Notes: generated by a model from the letters alone, not told the origin. A DNA stretch of 64,000 nt from Mycobacterium sp. 852014-52450_SCH5900713 (GCF_001667075.1 NZ_LZIL01000053.1:124001-188000), one strand, 5' to 3'. Numbered from the stretch's first letter, positions 43,156-52,054 are shown. Translations and numbers: made by a program.

Positions 43156-43427
43156 CGCAACTTGCTCAGCGCGGCCGTCGTTGCGGGAAATACTGTGGAG
43201 GCGCTGCAGACGATTGACGTCGGGAGATCCAGTCGGTAAGTAATCTTTCGCTGGGCACCGCAAGAACGCCCAAGAGTTCGAAACGCTGCCGTGGCGAAAG
43301 CACCGGCCATGGCATGTTGCATCCGCTCATCTGAGGCGCCCGCAGCACAGATACCGCACTCGACTCATTGGATCGCATAGTGGTCGTGGTTGCTGGGCTA
43401 CACGAATAGGCGCGAGGAGAAGCAGTT
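43156..43427. other. Intergenic region without recognisable gene
   Basis: This 272-bp stretch between the DUF302 gene and the MDR gene has no frame with coding character. It ends with a GGAGAAG ribosome site for the MDR gene. It presumably holds that gene's promoter, but I cannot identify it. Confidence 0.4.
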
Positions 43428-44420
43428 ATGAAAGCTTGGCTCTGGGATGGACATGCAGGGATAGATCATTTGACCCTGGCTGACGTGCCTGATCCGGTCC
43501 CGAACGAAGGTGAAGTGCTGATGCAAGTCCACTACGCGAGCTTGAATCCTGCCGACCGGATGATGGCAGAGAGGCGATACCCGTATCCGGTATACCCCCC
43601 AGCGCCGCACGTGCTGGGGCGGGACGGCGTCGGGGAAGTGATCAAAATTGGTAAGGGCGTCGAAGATGTGCAGGTGGGCGACCAGCGCGTTCTTCTGCGC
43701 AGTGATGTCGGACTTCTTCGCTGGGGCATGTTTGCCGAGCAAGTGTCGATACCGGCGGTTAACTTAGCGGAGATCCCCGCGGGTTGGACCAAAGAGCAGT
43801 CGTCGGGGGCCGCCGTCGTTTATCTATCGGCGTACCGCGCGCTCACCATGTGGGAACCGCTCAAGCCGAACTCAGTGGTCCTGGTCACCGGCGCATCAGG
43901 CGGGGTCGGAGTTGCGGCTGTGCAACTGGCGGCGGCGATGGGCCACACGGTCATAGCGCTTTCGCGCAGCGAGGAAAAGCAACGACGCCTCAAGGAACTC
44001 GGAGCGACGTTCACATTCAACCCCGAGGACCCGCAGTGGCGAGCTGGTGTAAGAAATGCCCTGAATGGAGGCGGGGTGAACCTGGCAGTCGACACGATCG
44101 GGGGCACGCTGCTTCCTGAAGTCATCGACACGATGGGCGATTCGGGAAGACTCAGCCTGGTGGGAGAACTTGGCGGCCCGGTGCCCAACTTTTACACGGG
44201 CACGCTGTTTTCGCGCTGGCTGCGAATTGGCGCAATGGCTCTCAGCTATTACACACCGGAGCAGCATCGCGCCGGCTGGCACGACCTCTTGGGCATCCTG
44301 GCCCGCTCCGGAGCTCGGCCACTGGTCGACCGTGTGTTTCCGTTCGAGAAGTTGCCGCAAGCCTTCGAACGCCTGGCTGACGGCCCGATGGGCAAAGTGG
44401 TGATCGAAGTGAAGTCCTGA
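43428..44420 (+). CDS. Quinone-oxidoreductase-like MDR dehydrogenase
   Basis: A 330-residue medium-chain dehydrogenase. The catalytic domain opens with LTLADVPDPVPNEGEVLMQV, and NPADRMMAERRYPYPVYPP fits the zinc-free NADPH:quinone oxidoreductase group; the zinc-ligand cysteines of alcohol dehydrogenases are absent. The Rossmann loop is VTGASGGVGVAAVQLA. GC and codon use look less extreme than in flanking core genes, which supports acquisition. The partner methyltransferase is convergent. Confidence 0.9.
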   Translation: MKAWLWDGHAGIDHLTLADVPDPVPNEGEVLMQVHYASLNPADRMMAERRYPYPVYPPAPHVLGRDGVGEVIKIGKGVEDVQVGDQRVLLRSDVGLLRWGMFAEQVSIPAVNLAEIPAGWTKEQSSGAAVVYLSAYRALTMWEPLKPNSVVLVTGASGGVGVAAVQLAAAMGHTVIALSRSEEKQRRLKELGATFTFNPEDPQWRAGVRNALNGGGVNLAVDTIGGTLLPEVIDTMGDSGRLSLVGELGGPVPNFYTGTLFSRWLRIGAMALSYYTPEQHRAGWHDLLGILARSGARPLVDRVFPFEKLPQAFERLADGPMGKVVIEVKS

Positions 44421-44655
44421 GGCTCCATCACGTTGGCTTCGCCTTCACCGAACCCGATAACTAACGGCAGTGGGAAACGATGCGTTCGGCCCCCGTCTTA
44501 CTCTTCTGGGCCAAGGACGTAGATGGGGAGCAGGTAAAGGGGATACATCCTTCTGCCGCTTGATAGTTACGATGCGACCGAATGTTGCGTCTTCCAGACG
44601 CGATGCCACGGGAATGTCGGCAAGCGGGCCGCCGTCGAAGAGCGCACCGTTGCCG

Positions 44656-45315
44656 TCACTGTTGGTATGTGCTTGGAGTTGCGATGACGACTTCGGTGAC
44701 AAGCCCCCACTGATGCACCCGTGAGTGATGCTGAATCCGCCAGTCGTGATCCAGCAGGGCGCTCACGGTGATGGGGCGACACCCGCCCACAAGCTGTGGC
44801 GCAAGACGCCACAGGCCGGTCCAGGCCCGGCAGACGGCTCGTTCAAGCAGCTGGTCTCCGTAGCTGAGGCTGGCAAGGCAGAGCCTGCCGTCGGGTTTGA
44901 GGATTCGCTGCAGGTCGTCCAGGACTGCCCGTGCATAGTCTTCAGCCAGCAGGTCGAACACGAACGTGGACAGCACACGGTCCGCGGACCCGCCATCGGC
45001 GGGTAGCGGCAGTGAGCCGTCGACCAGCACCGCGCTGGCCCGTTTGGACCAGGCGGCGAGCCGACCGGTAGCTATGTTGATCATGACCGGGCTGATGTCG
45101 ACCCCGAGGTAGTTGACGCCTGCAGGCAGAGTCTCCAGCAGACGCGCGGCCAACCGGCCTGTGCCGCAACCAAACTCGAAAATCGTCTGGCCTCCCGCCA
45201 GGGCTGCGTTGGCCACGAGACGGTCCGTGGTCGCGTCCTCGTAGAAGGCTTGCCAGTCCTGGATGCGTCCGATTCGGTTGTAGACCGCACGGGCCTGCTT
45301 CAGGGTAAGCGCCAT
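44656..45315 (-). CDS. SAM-dependent methyltransferase (class I)
   Basis: A 219-residue methyltransferase. The SAM loop is IFEFGCGTGRLAARLL (motif I), GVDISPVMINIA is motif II, and LCLASLSYGDQLL matches motif III-IV. The start has GGGAGG 7-8 nt before ATG 45315. Methyl acceptor and pathway are unknown. It is convergent with the MDR gene, with 235 bp between them that hold no gene I can support. Confidence 0.85.
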   Translation of the reverse strand: MALTLKQARAVYNRIGRIQDWQAFYEDATTDRLVANAALAGGQTIFEFGCGTGRLAARLLETLPAGVNYLGVDISPVMINIATGRLAAWSKRASAVLVDGSLPLPADGGSADRVLSTFVFDLLAEDYARAVLDDLQRILKPDGRLCLASLSYGDQLLERAVCRAWTGLWRLAPQLVGGCRPITVSALLDHDWRIQHHSRVHQWGLVTEVVIATPSTYQQ

Positions 45316-45401
45316 GGGCGTCCTCCCGCCTCGCGGAGTTGCTCTGGCAGTGTTTCACGTCCTGAATCGCGATCGGCCACCCGCTCGGCGCTGTGGTGCC
45401 T

Positions 45402-45511
45402 GCATCAGGACCGCACCGGTCAACGCGCTCGAGCAGCGCGGCGGGCGGTATGGGCTGCAAACGGTATGCGAGGGCGGCGGCGTGCCCAGCGCGACAATGA
45501 TCGAGTGGTTG
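45402..45511 (+). pseudogene. Thiolase 3' end remnant
   Basis: These 110 bp align without gaps to the thiolase at 41400-41509, with about 15 mismatches, or roughly 86% identity by eye. A 40-bp core is nearly identical. The translation still reads VNALEQRGGRYGLQTVCEGGG, but the rest of the gene is missing and the frame runs past the thiolase stop. It is therefore a fragment. It lies between the methyltransferase and the nitroreductase. Confidence 0.85.
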
Positions 45512-45626
45512 GGCCAGACCGCCGCCCGCGATCCGGTTCGACGCGGTTGCATGATCCGCCTGGCACAGCCAGCGACGGAGCGGTGTGATCCAATGACCTT
45601 CGCCCCGTTTATGTTAGGAGTCACCC

Positions 45627-46127
45627 ATGAGCGACGCCGACGCCGCATCGATCCGAGCCGCACGCAGCGACTGGATCGCCGAGCACCTCGACACGTATCT
45701 GACCTCCGGTGGCGCGCGGGGGCACATCATGGACGTGAGCGCGGTCGGGGGCCGGGTACTGACCACCCATTGCTTGATCAGGTGTGTGGGCCGCAGATCG
45801 GGCAAGAGCTATGTCAGGCCGTTGATCTACGGCAACGTCGGCGGCGAGATCGTAGTCGTCGCATCCAAGGGAGGCGCCGACACGCATCCGGAGTGGTACC
45901 TAAATGTCGTGCAGAGCAACACGATCGGCGTCCAGATCGCCACCCAAGCATTCGAGGCCACCTGGCGCGAGCCCGAAGCCGAGGAACGCCATCAGGTGTG
46001 GGCGTACATGTCTCACCTGTATCCGCCGTACCTCACCTATCAGCAGTCAACCAGCCGTCAGATCCCGCTGGTGATGTTGACGCCCGTGCGAGCGATCGAC
46101 GTCTTTTCCGCGGAAGACTCCCGGTAG
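45627..46127 (+). CDS. Deazaflavin (F420)-dependent nitroreductase-family protein
   Basis: A 166-residue protein of the Ddn/FDOR family, with the split-barrel pattern VLTTHCLIRCVGRRSGKSYVRPLIYG and EIVVVASKGGADTHPEWYLNV, which in relatives contacts F420. The substrate is unknown; paralogues reduce nitroimidazoles or quinones. AGGAG lies 7 nt before ATG 45627. It follows the thiolase fragment and precedes a convergent hypothetical gene. Confidence 0.9.
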   Translation: MSDADAASIRAARSDWIAEHLDTYLTSGGARGHIMDVSAVGGRVLTTHCLIRCVGRRSGKSYVRPLIYGNVGGEIVVVASKGGADTHPEWYLNVVQSNTIGVQIATQAFEATWREPEAEERHQVWAYMSHLYPPYLTYQQSTSRQIPLVMLTPVRAIDVFSAEDSR

Positions 46128-46155
46128 CCTTTGCTAGGCAACCGAACTCGAGAAC

Positions 46156-46692
46156 TCAGAGCCAGCCGGTGCGGGCGGCGGCCACCGGCTCGGGCGGCGC
46201 CGGGGCCAAGTCGCCGTCGCGCACGCCGTCGAGCATCCGCTTCACCGCGGCGACGATGTCCGGGGCCGCCGCGGCCAGGCCGGCCTTGTCGGCTTCGGGA
46301 ATCTCGTCGGGGTCGACGCCCGCCCGGGCCAGCACCGCGGCCGGGTCGGCCAGCTGATCGGCCAGCCAGGCAACCGGATCGGCGGACAGCTCGGGAACGA
46401 AATGCCGCCGGCCGGGTTCCCACCCGTCGAACCGGGGATGGTGATGCGCCCGGTCCAGCGTCCCGGGCGGGCTCTCGGTGGAGCCGAAGAGGTCCACCCG
46501 CCACACCGGGCGGTTGAAGCCGATCGGGACACCGGCGTAGATCGACCCCTGCGGCTCATCCCGGTCGACGAGGCGCAGCTCCAGTCTGACTCCCCGCTCC
46601 GGGGTTTCTTGACCTTTGTTGGGGTTCGGGTCGACGAAGAACATGTCCCCGACGACGACGCCCAGGGTTTCGAATCCAAACGCTGCGAGCAT
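46156..46692 (-). CDS. Conserved hypothetical protein (178 aa)
   Basis: I do not recognise a characterised family. The 178-residue product has a beta-rich first half (ETLGVVVGDMFFVDPNPN, GVRLELRLVDRDEPQG) and RPVWRVDLFGSTESPPG, then HHHPRFDGWEPG with clustered histidines that could bind metal. A helical C-terminus ends AARTGWL. It is codon-typical and starts at ATG 46692. It lies 33 bp downstream of the monooxygenase on the same strand, so it may be co-transcribed. Confidence 0.75.
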   Translation of the reverse strand: MLAAFGFETLGVVVGDMFFVDPNPNKGQETPERGVRLELRLVDRDEPQGSIYAGVPIGFNRPVWRVDLFGSTESPPGTLDRAHHHPRFDGWEPGRRHFVPELSADPVAWLADQLADPAAVLARAGVDPDEIPEADKAGLAAAAPDIVAAVKRMLDGVRDGDLAPAPPEPVAAARTGWL

Positions 46693-46725
46693 GTCTGCAA
46701 GCGTAGTCCCGGCCGTCGGACCGGG

Positions 46726-48216
46726 TTAAGCGCCGACCTTATTCGCCGCGCGGTCGGGAAGGACCACGTCGTAGTCCGCGAAGGCCACTGCCGTTGTGCG
46801 GTGCTGGTATTCGTGCACCAGCCCCGGCCAGTTGGTGGTGACCCGACCGGAGGCGACGCGGTACCAGGAATCGCAGGTAGTCCAGACGCCGGCGTCCAGG
46901 CGGGCCTGGACCTCCGCGTCGTAGACCTGCTCCACGGCGCGCCGCACCTCGAACGCGCGGGCCACGCCCCCGCGGGCCAGCTCCTCGACGATCTGGCGGA
47001 TGTAACCGGCCTGCTGCTCCATCATCAAAATGATCGAGCTGCTGCCGAGATTGGTGTTGGGGCCGTAGATCAGGAACATGTTAGGGAAACCCGGCACGGC
47101 CATGCCGAGATGTGCCCGCGCTCCCTCCGCCCATTCGGACTGCAGGTCCCGCCCGTCGCGGCCGGTGATCGTCATCGGCGCGAGGAATTCGGTCGCCTTG
47201 AACCCGGTGCCGTAGATGATGGCGTCTACCTCGTGCACCCGGCCGTCGGCGGTGCGTACACCCGCGGGCGTCACCTCGGTGATCGCCCCGGTCTCGACGT
47301 CGACGTTGGCACTGGCCAGCGCCGGATACCAGTCGCTGCTGAACAGGACGCGCTTGCAGCCGATCGGGTAGTCGGGCGTGAGCTTGGCCCGCAAGACCGG
47401 ATCTTTGATGTGGCGCTTGAGGTTTGCCGACGCGGCGACGCCGATCAGCCGGGCGAGCGGAGCCACCCTGGTCAGCGCGAGGCCGAAGAATTCCGAGATC
47501 TCCCAAATCAGGTTCCGCATCGCGGCCGCGAACCCGGGCACCGTCCGGAAGGCGGCGTGATGGGCGTGGGTGTAGGCACGATCCGGCTTCGGCAGCACAT
47601 ATGGGGCGGATCGCTGAAAGACGGTGACATGCTTGGCGGTCTCACGAACGCGCGGCACGAACTGGATCGCCGACGCGCCGGTGCCCAGGACGGCGACGCG
47701 CTTGCCGGCCAGGTCGACGTCATGGCGCCACTGCGCCGAATGGAACGAGGGGCCCGCGAACGTGTCGAGTCCCGGGATGTTCGGCAGCGCCGGCCGCGAC
47801 AGCTGCCCGACCGCGGGCACCAACACATCGGCCTCGAACACATCGCCCGTCGAGGTCTCCACCCGCCAGGTGGCGGTGCCGTCGTCGTAGCAGGCCGAGG
47901 TGACCTCCACACCGGTGCGCACCACGTCGCGAAGGCCGAACCGGTCGGCGGTGTCGTGGATGTAGCCGAGGATGTCGGGCTGCTCGGCGTATCGCCGGCC
48001 CCAGTCGGTCTTCCGGGCGAAGGAGTAGGAGTACAGGTTCGACGGGACGTCGCAGGCGGCACCCGGGTAGGTGTTCTCCCGCCAGACGCCGCCGATGTCG
48101 TCGGCCTTCTCCAGCACCGTCACGTCGGCGAGGCCATCCCTGGACAGCTCGTAGGCGGCGGCGAGGCCGCCGAATCCGGCGCCGATCACCAGCACGCGAG
48201 GACGAGTCGAAGTCAT
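46726..48216 (-). CDS. Flavin-containing (Baeyer-Villiger type) monooxygenase
   Basis: A 496-residue class B flavoprotein monooxygenase. The FAD loop is VLVIGAGFGGLAAAYEL (GxGxxG), the NADP loop is VAVLGTGASAIQF, and between them FAGPSFHSAQW matches the Baeyer-Villiger fingerprint FxGxxxHxxxW. Such enzymes insert oxygen beside a ketone or sulfoxidise substrates. An AraC/VirS-like gene lies upstream on the same strand, resembling the known virS-mymA pairing. The substrate is unknown. Confidence 0.93.
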   Translation of the reverse strand: MTSTRPRVLVIGAGFGGLAAAYELSRDGLADVTVLEKADDIGGVWRENTYPGAACDVPSNLYSYSFARKTDWGRRYAEQPDILGYIHDTADRFGLRDVVRTGVEVTSACYDDGTATWRVETSTGDVFEADVLVPAVGQLSRPALPNIPGLDTFAGPSFHSAQWRHDVDLAGKRVAVLGTGASAIQFVPRVRETAKHVTVFQRSAPYVLPKPDRAYTHAHHAAFRTVPGFAAAMRNLIWEISEFFGLALTRVAPLARLIGVAASANLKRHIKDPVLRAKLTPDYPIGCKRVLFSSDWYPALASANVDVETGAITEVTPAGVRTADGRVHEVDAIIYGTGFKATEFLAPMTITGRDGRDLQSEWAEGARAHLGMAVPGFPNMFLIYGPNTNLGSSSIILMMEQQAGYIRQIVEELARGGVARAFEVRRAVEQVYDAEVQARLDAGVWTTCDSWYRVASGRVTTNWPGLVHEYQHRTTAVAFADYDVVLPDRAANKVGA

Positions 48217-48291
48217 GACTCCAACGCTAGGGGCGGGCTGCGGGTTGCGGGCAGCCGATTGCGGTCGGCAAATCCATGATTCCGGCCACGA

Positions 48292-49356
48292 TCAGACGGC
48301 CTGGAGCCGGGCCCGCGGCGCCACCGACCGCTGATAGCGCGCGGGGGTGGTGCCCGTCCACCGCTTGAACGCGGCGATGAAGCTCGTCGCCTCGGCGTAG
48401 CCCAGCCGCAGCGCGACGTCCTCAACCGACAGTGCGCCGGTTGCCAACAGCTCCTCGGCGAGGACCCGGTGCACCTCCTCGACCAGATCGCGGAAGGTCG
48501 TGTTCTCCTCCGCCAGGCGCCGCCGCAGCGTCCGCTCGCTCATCGCCAGTTGCCGGGCGACGGCCGCGATCGTGTGGGGTTCGCCGTCGATCGACGCCAG
48601 GCGCTCGCGCACCATCCGAGCGACACCGGTGCGCTCCCGGCGGCGTTCCAACAAAGCTCGACACTGCTGCTCGCACATGGCCACCGTTATCTCACTGGCC
48701 CGGGGCAACGGGTTGTCCAGCAACGCGGCCGGCCAGCGCGCCACGTTGGCGGGTGAGTCGTAACGCGGTGTGACGCCGAATACCTTGCGGGCCAATGCGT
48801 CTCCCGATGCCGGCGCCGGGCTCGCGAACTCGATCGAGGTGAATGGGACTGGGCGGCCCAGCATCTCCGCCATGACCCGGGCGATGGCCGCCAGGTCGCG
48901 CCGCACCAAAAACTCCGCCACCGGACCGGTCAGGTCGGGCAGGTCGAGCCGCATCGCCACCACCGGCCCGTCAAGGGTGACGGTCGGCAGGCAGAAGCCG
49001 TAGCTCAGCTCGTAGAACCGGGCCGCGAACCGGACGGCGTCACCCAGCGTCGAACTGGTCAGGCAGGCGAATCCGAAGATGCCCAGCGATCCGACGTGAT
49101 AGCCGCCGCCCACCCGAACCCCGAGGTCGGCCGGGTCCCCGAGCAGGTTCACCAGGTTCGTCACGACCGCCAGCTCCTGGCGCCCGACGATCATCCGGTT
49201 GTGGTCGTGCAGGTCGGCCTGCGACAGGCCGCTTCCCTCGAGCAGGTCCGCCACGGCAAGGCCGTTCTCGCAACCGAACTCGGTCATCAACGCAACGCTG
49301 GCCGTGCTACGCGGGAAATCCCAGTGCGAAACCTGCGATCCGACGAACACCTGCAC
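48292..49356 (-). CDS. AraC-family regulator with Arabinose_bd domain (VirS-like)
   Basis: A 354-residue regulator. The N-terminal effector domain (to about 200) is of the Arabinose_bd type (LGIFGFACLTSSTLGDAVRF). The C-terminal HTH has ERTLRRRLAEENTTFRDLV and VEDVALRLGYAEATSFIAAF, followed by RWTGTTPARYQR. It precedes the monooxygenase by 75 bp on the same strand and probably controls it, as VirS controls the mymA operon in M. tuberculosis (known). The GTG start at 49356 is the longest; GTG 49350 is an alternative. Confidence 0.9.
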   Translation of the reverse strand: MQVFVGSQVSHWDFPRSTASVALMTEFGCENGLAVADLLEGSGLSQADLHDHNRMIVGRQELAVVTNLVNLLGDPADLGVRVGGGYHVGSLGIFGFACLTSSTLGDAVRFAARFYELSYGFCLPTVTLDGPVVAMRLDLPDLTGPVAEFLVRRDLAAIARVMAEMLGRPVPFTSIEFASPAPASGDALARKVFGVTPRYDSPANVARWPAALLDNPLPRASEITVAMCEQQCRALLERRRERTGVARMVRERLASIDGEPHTIAAVARQLAMSERTLRRRLAEENTTFRDLVEEVHRVLAEELLATGALSVEDVALRLGYAEATSFIAAFKRWTGTTPARYQRSVAPRARLQAV

Positions 49357-49406
49357 GTGTCCCAGTATGGCGAACGGCGGCGCCGCCGCGTTCGATGCGA
49401 AGAGCG

Positions 49407-50702
49407 CTAGGCCGCCAGGTCGTCCGCGCCGCCGACCGCGCGCTGCGCATCCCGCTGCGCGCGCTTGGCGCGCCGCCAGCCACGCACGGTCGCGATGGCG
49501 GTCTTCAGCCCGCGCCGCCGGCCCGTCTCCGGGTCGATGCCCGCGAAACCGGGCTCCAACTCGGCGAACATGCGCTCGCTGCGGGTTTCCGGAGCGTTGT
49601 CGGCGTCATCGCGCAGGTAGGAGTCCGGCAGCGAAAGCTTGGCGAGCGTGCGCCAGGTCTTGCCGTACTGCACGAGGAACGAGCCGGTGGTGTAGGGCAG
49701 GTCGTACTTGTCGCAGATCTCGCGCACCCGCACCGCGATCTCCGCGTACCGGTTACTCGGCAGGTCCGGGAACAGGTGGTGCTCGATCTGGTGGCACAGG
49801 TTGCCGCTCATGAACCGCAGCGCGGGGCCGGCCTCGAAGTTGGCACTGCCCAGCATCTGGCGCAGGTACCACTGCCCCTTGGTCTCGCCGATCATGTCGG
49901 TCTTGGTGAATTTCTCTGCGCCGTCGGGGAAATGGCCGCAGAAGATGACGGCGTTGGCCCACACGTTGCGGATCACGTTGGCGACCGCGTTGGCCTTCAA
50001 CGTGGAGCGGTACGTCGCGCCGGGCGACAGCGCGGTCAGCGCCGGGAACGCGACATAGTCCTTGACCACCTGGCGGCCCGCCTTGGCCAGGAACTCGTCC
50101 ACCCGCTGGCGCGCGTCGTCGGAATCCATCCGCTTCTTGGCGATCTTCCCGAGCTCGACGTGCTGCAGGCCGACGCCCCACTCGAAGAGGAGGGCAAGCA
50201 TGGTGTTGTAGAACAGGTTCAACATGTTGAAGCGCTTCCAGCGCTGGTCGCGGGTGACGCGCAGCAGGCCGTAGCCGACGTCGTCGTCCATCCCGAGGAT
50301 GTTCGTGTACTTGTGGTGCACGAAGTTGTGGGTGTAGCGCCAGTGCTTCGACGACCCGCTCATGTCCCACTCCCACGTCGAGGAGTGGATCTCCGGGTCG
50401 TTCATCCAGTCCCACTGGCCGTGCATGACGTTGTGGCCGATCTCCATGTTCTCGATGATCTTGGCCACGCCCAGCGTTACCGTCCCCGCCCACCAGGCCG
50501 AGCGGCGGGAACCGGCGGCCAGCAGCAGCCGGCCGGACACTTCCAGCGCCCGCTGGGCCGCGATGGTGCGGCGGATGTAGCGGGCATCCCGCGCGCCGCG
50601 CGAGTCTTCAACGTCCTGGCGGATCGCGTCCAGCTCAACGGCCAGGTTTTCAATGTCGGCGTCCGTCAGATGGGCGAATACGTCGATGTCGGTGATCGCC
50701 AT
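49407..50702 (-). CDS. desA3: DesA3, membrane stearoyl-CoA delta-9 desaturase
   Basis: A 431-residue fatty acyl desaturase. The histidine boxes are HNVMHG, HNFVHHKYTN and HQIEHH, all complete for a di-iron centre. Hydrophobic helices lie between, and the C-terminus is basic. It oxidises stearoyl-CoA to oleoyl-CoA with the adjacent ferredoxin reductase as electron source (known pairing with Rv3230c). A perfect inverted repeat at 50763-50786, before the start, is a probable repressor operator. Confidence 0.95.
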   Translation of the reverse strand: MAITDIDVFAHLTDADIENLAVELDAIRQDVEDSRGARDARYIRRTIAAQRALEVSGRLLLAAGSRRSAWWAGTVTLGVAKIIENMEIGHNVMHGQWDWMNDPEIHSSTWEWDMSGSSKHWRYTHNFVHHKYTNILGMDDDVGYGLLRVTRDQRWKRFNMLNLFYNTMLALLFEWGVGLQHVELGKIAKKRMDSDDARQRVDEFLAKAGRQVVKDYVAFPALTALSPGATYRSTLKANAVANVIRNVWANAVIFCGHFPDGAEKFTKTDMIGETKGQWYLRQMLGSANFEAGPALRFMSGNLCHQIEHHLFPDLPSNRYAEIAVRVREICDKYDLPYTTGSFLVQYGKTWRTLAKLSLPDSYLRDDADNAPETRSERMFAELEPGFAGIDPETGRRRGLKTAIATVRGWRRAKRAQRDAQRAVGGADDLAA

Positions 50703-50762
50703 CGTTCCTTCTCCCTGCGGTCGATTTTGTCCGTCCTAGACCAGGTCCAGACCTACGCTATC

Positions 50763-50786
50763 GTAACCTACGAATCCGTAGGTTAC
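50763..50786. promoter_or_regulatory. Palindromic operator before desA3
   Basis: GTAACCTACG (50763-50772) and CGTAGGTTAC (50777-50786) are perfect complements around AATC. It lies 60-80 bp before the desA3 start. The same half-site with a 4-bp spacer recurs before the reductase gene, which suggests one TetR-type (DesT-like) repressor for both. Confidence 0.8.
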
Positions 50787-50799
50787 CAGTGAGTAGCCT

Positions 50800-51996
50800 T
50801 TAGATGTCGAGCACGCAGTCGCCGGAAGCGGCCGAGATGCAGGTCTGAATCCGGGTGCCCGGATCGTGCTCCGCGCCGGTGCGCAGGTCACGGACGTGCC
50901 CCTCCACCAGACCGACCACGCACGACTGACATATACCCATTCGGCAGCCGAACGGCATCTGCACGCCGGCGCCCTCCCCCGCGTCCATCAACGACGTGGC
51001 GGCGTCGGCGGCGACGGCGCGATCGCTGCGGGCGAAGGTCACCGTCCCACCGGCACCGGCCGGCGCGGCCTTAGACACCGCGAACCGCTCGAGGTGCAGC
51101 CGGTCGCCGATGCCCGCCGCCGACCAGATCTTTTCGGCCTGGGTCAGCATGCCTTCCGGGCCGCAGGCCCAGGTGTGTCGTTCGCGCCAGTCCGGTACCT
51201 CGTGGTCGAGCCGGGCGAGGTCGAGACGGCCCTGGGTACGGGTCTCCCGCAGTAGTAGGCGATAGCCCGGATGGTCGGCCGCCAGCGCGGCCAACTCGGC
51301 CCGAAACATCACGTCGGATTCGGTGGGTGCCGAATGGACGTGCGCGATGTCGCCGATCTGGTTGCGGCGCAACAGTGTTCGCAGCATGGACATCACCGGC
51401 GTGATTCCGGATCCGGCGGTGAGGAACAAGATTGATGACGGCGCCGGGTCGGGCAGCACGAAGTTGCCCTGCGGGGCGGCCAGCCGGACGATGGTCCCCC
51501 GCTCCACACCCGCCACCAGGTGCGACGACAGAAATCCTTCGGGCATCGCCTTCACCGTGATGGTCACCGTGCGTGCCGAGCCGGATCCGGACGTCGCGGC
51601 GGGGCTGGACGTGAGCGAATACGACCGCCAGCGCCAGCGTCCGTCCATCAGCAGGCCGATCCCGATGTACTGGCCCGGCTGGTAGTCGAAGTTGAAGCCC
51701 CACCCCGGCTTGATCACCAGGGTCGCGGAATCCTCCGTCTCGCGGCGCACCTCGAGGATGCGGCCCCGCACTTCCCGCGCCGACCACAGCGGGTTGGCCA
51801 GATGGAGGTAGTCGTCGGGCAACAGCGGCGTCGTGATGCGGGCGGCCAGCTTGCGCACTGCGTGCCAACCGGGGTGCCGGTCGGCGCCCGCGACGACTGG
51901 CCGCTTGGTCTCGACGACGTTGCCCGTGATCGATGGGTTACGTCTGCCCAGGGGAGGCTCCTGCTCACTACGCGGTGTCTTGCTTGTGTTGACCAT
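50800..51996 (-). CDS. Ferredoxin-type oxidoreductase partner of DesA3, Rv3230c-like
   Basis: A 398-residue electron-transfer protein. The FAD domain has RWRWRSYSLTSSP, the NAD(P) domain has FLTAGSGITPVMSMLRT, and WACGPEGML is the C-terminal NAD contact. The final 90 residues are a plant-type [2Fe-2S] ferredoxin with CRMGICQSC and a distant Cys in QTCISA. It supplies electrons to the desaturase. ATG 51996 (MVNTSKTPRSEQ) is preferred over the upstream GTG at 52020. The operator at 52021-52054 lies just upstream. Confidence 0.93.
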   Translation of the reverse strand: MVNTSKTPRSEQEPPLGRRNPSITGNVVETKRPVVAGADRHPGWHAVRKLAARITTPLLPDDYLHLANPLWSAREVRGRILEVRRETEDSATLVIKPGWGFNFDYQPGQYIGIGLLMDGRWRWRSYSLTSSPAATSGSGSARTVTITVKAMPEGFLSSHLVAGVERGTIVRLAAPQGNFVLPDPAPSSILFLTAGSGITPVMSMLRTLLRRNQIGDIAHVHSAPTESDVMFRAELAALAADHPGYRLLLRETRTQGRLDLARLDHEVPDWRERHTWACGPEGMLTQAEKIWSAAGIGDRLHLERFAVSKAAPAGAGGTVTFARSDRAVAADAATSLMDAGEGAGVQMPFGCRMGICQSCVVGLVEGHVRDLRTGAEHDPGTRIQTCISAASGDCVLDI

Positions 51997-52020
51997 TGTG
52001 GTCGATTCGGTGGGCCTCAC

Positions 52021-52054
52021 GAAACCTACGGTACCGTAACCTACGGTTGCGTAG
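52021..52054. promoter_or_regulatory. Operator-like repeats before the DesA3 reductase gene
   Basis: GTAACCTACG (52036-52045) and CGTAG (52050-52054) flank GTTG, repeating the desA3 operator geometry. A 12-bp palindrome TACGGTACCGTA (52027-52038) overlaps it and GAAACCTACG is another half-site at 52021. The cluster starts one base upstream of the alternative GTG start codon. Confidence 0.7.

Noticed and set aside
44445..44702. 85-codon minus-strand frame between the MDR and methyltransferase genes
   Set aside because: It overlaps the methyltransferase end, lacks a ribosome site and shows no conserved pattern.
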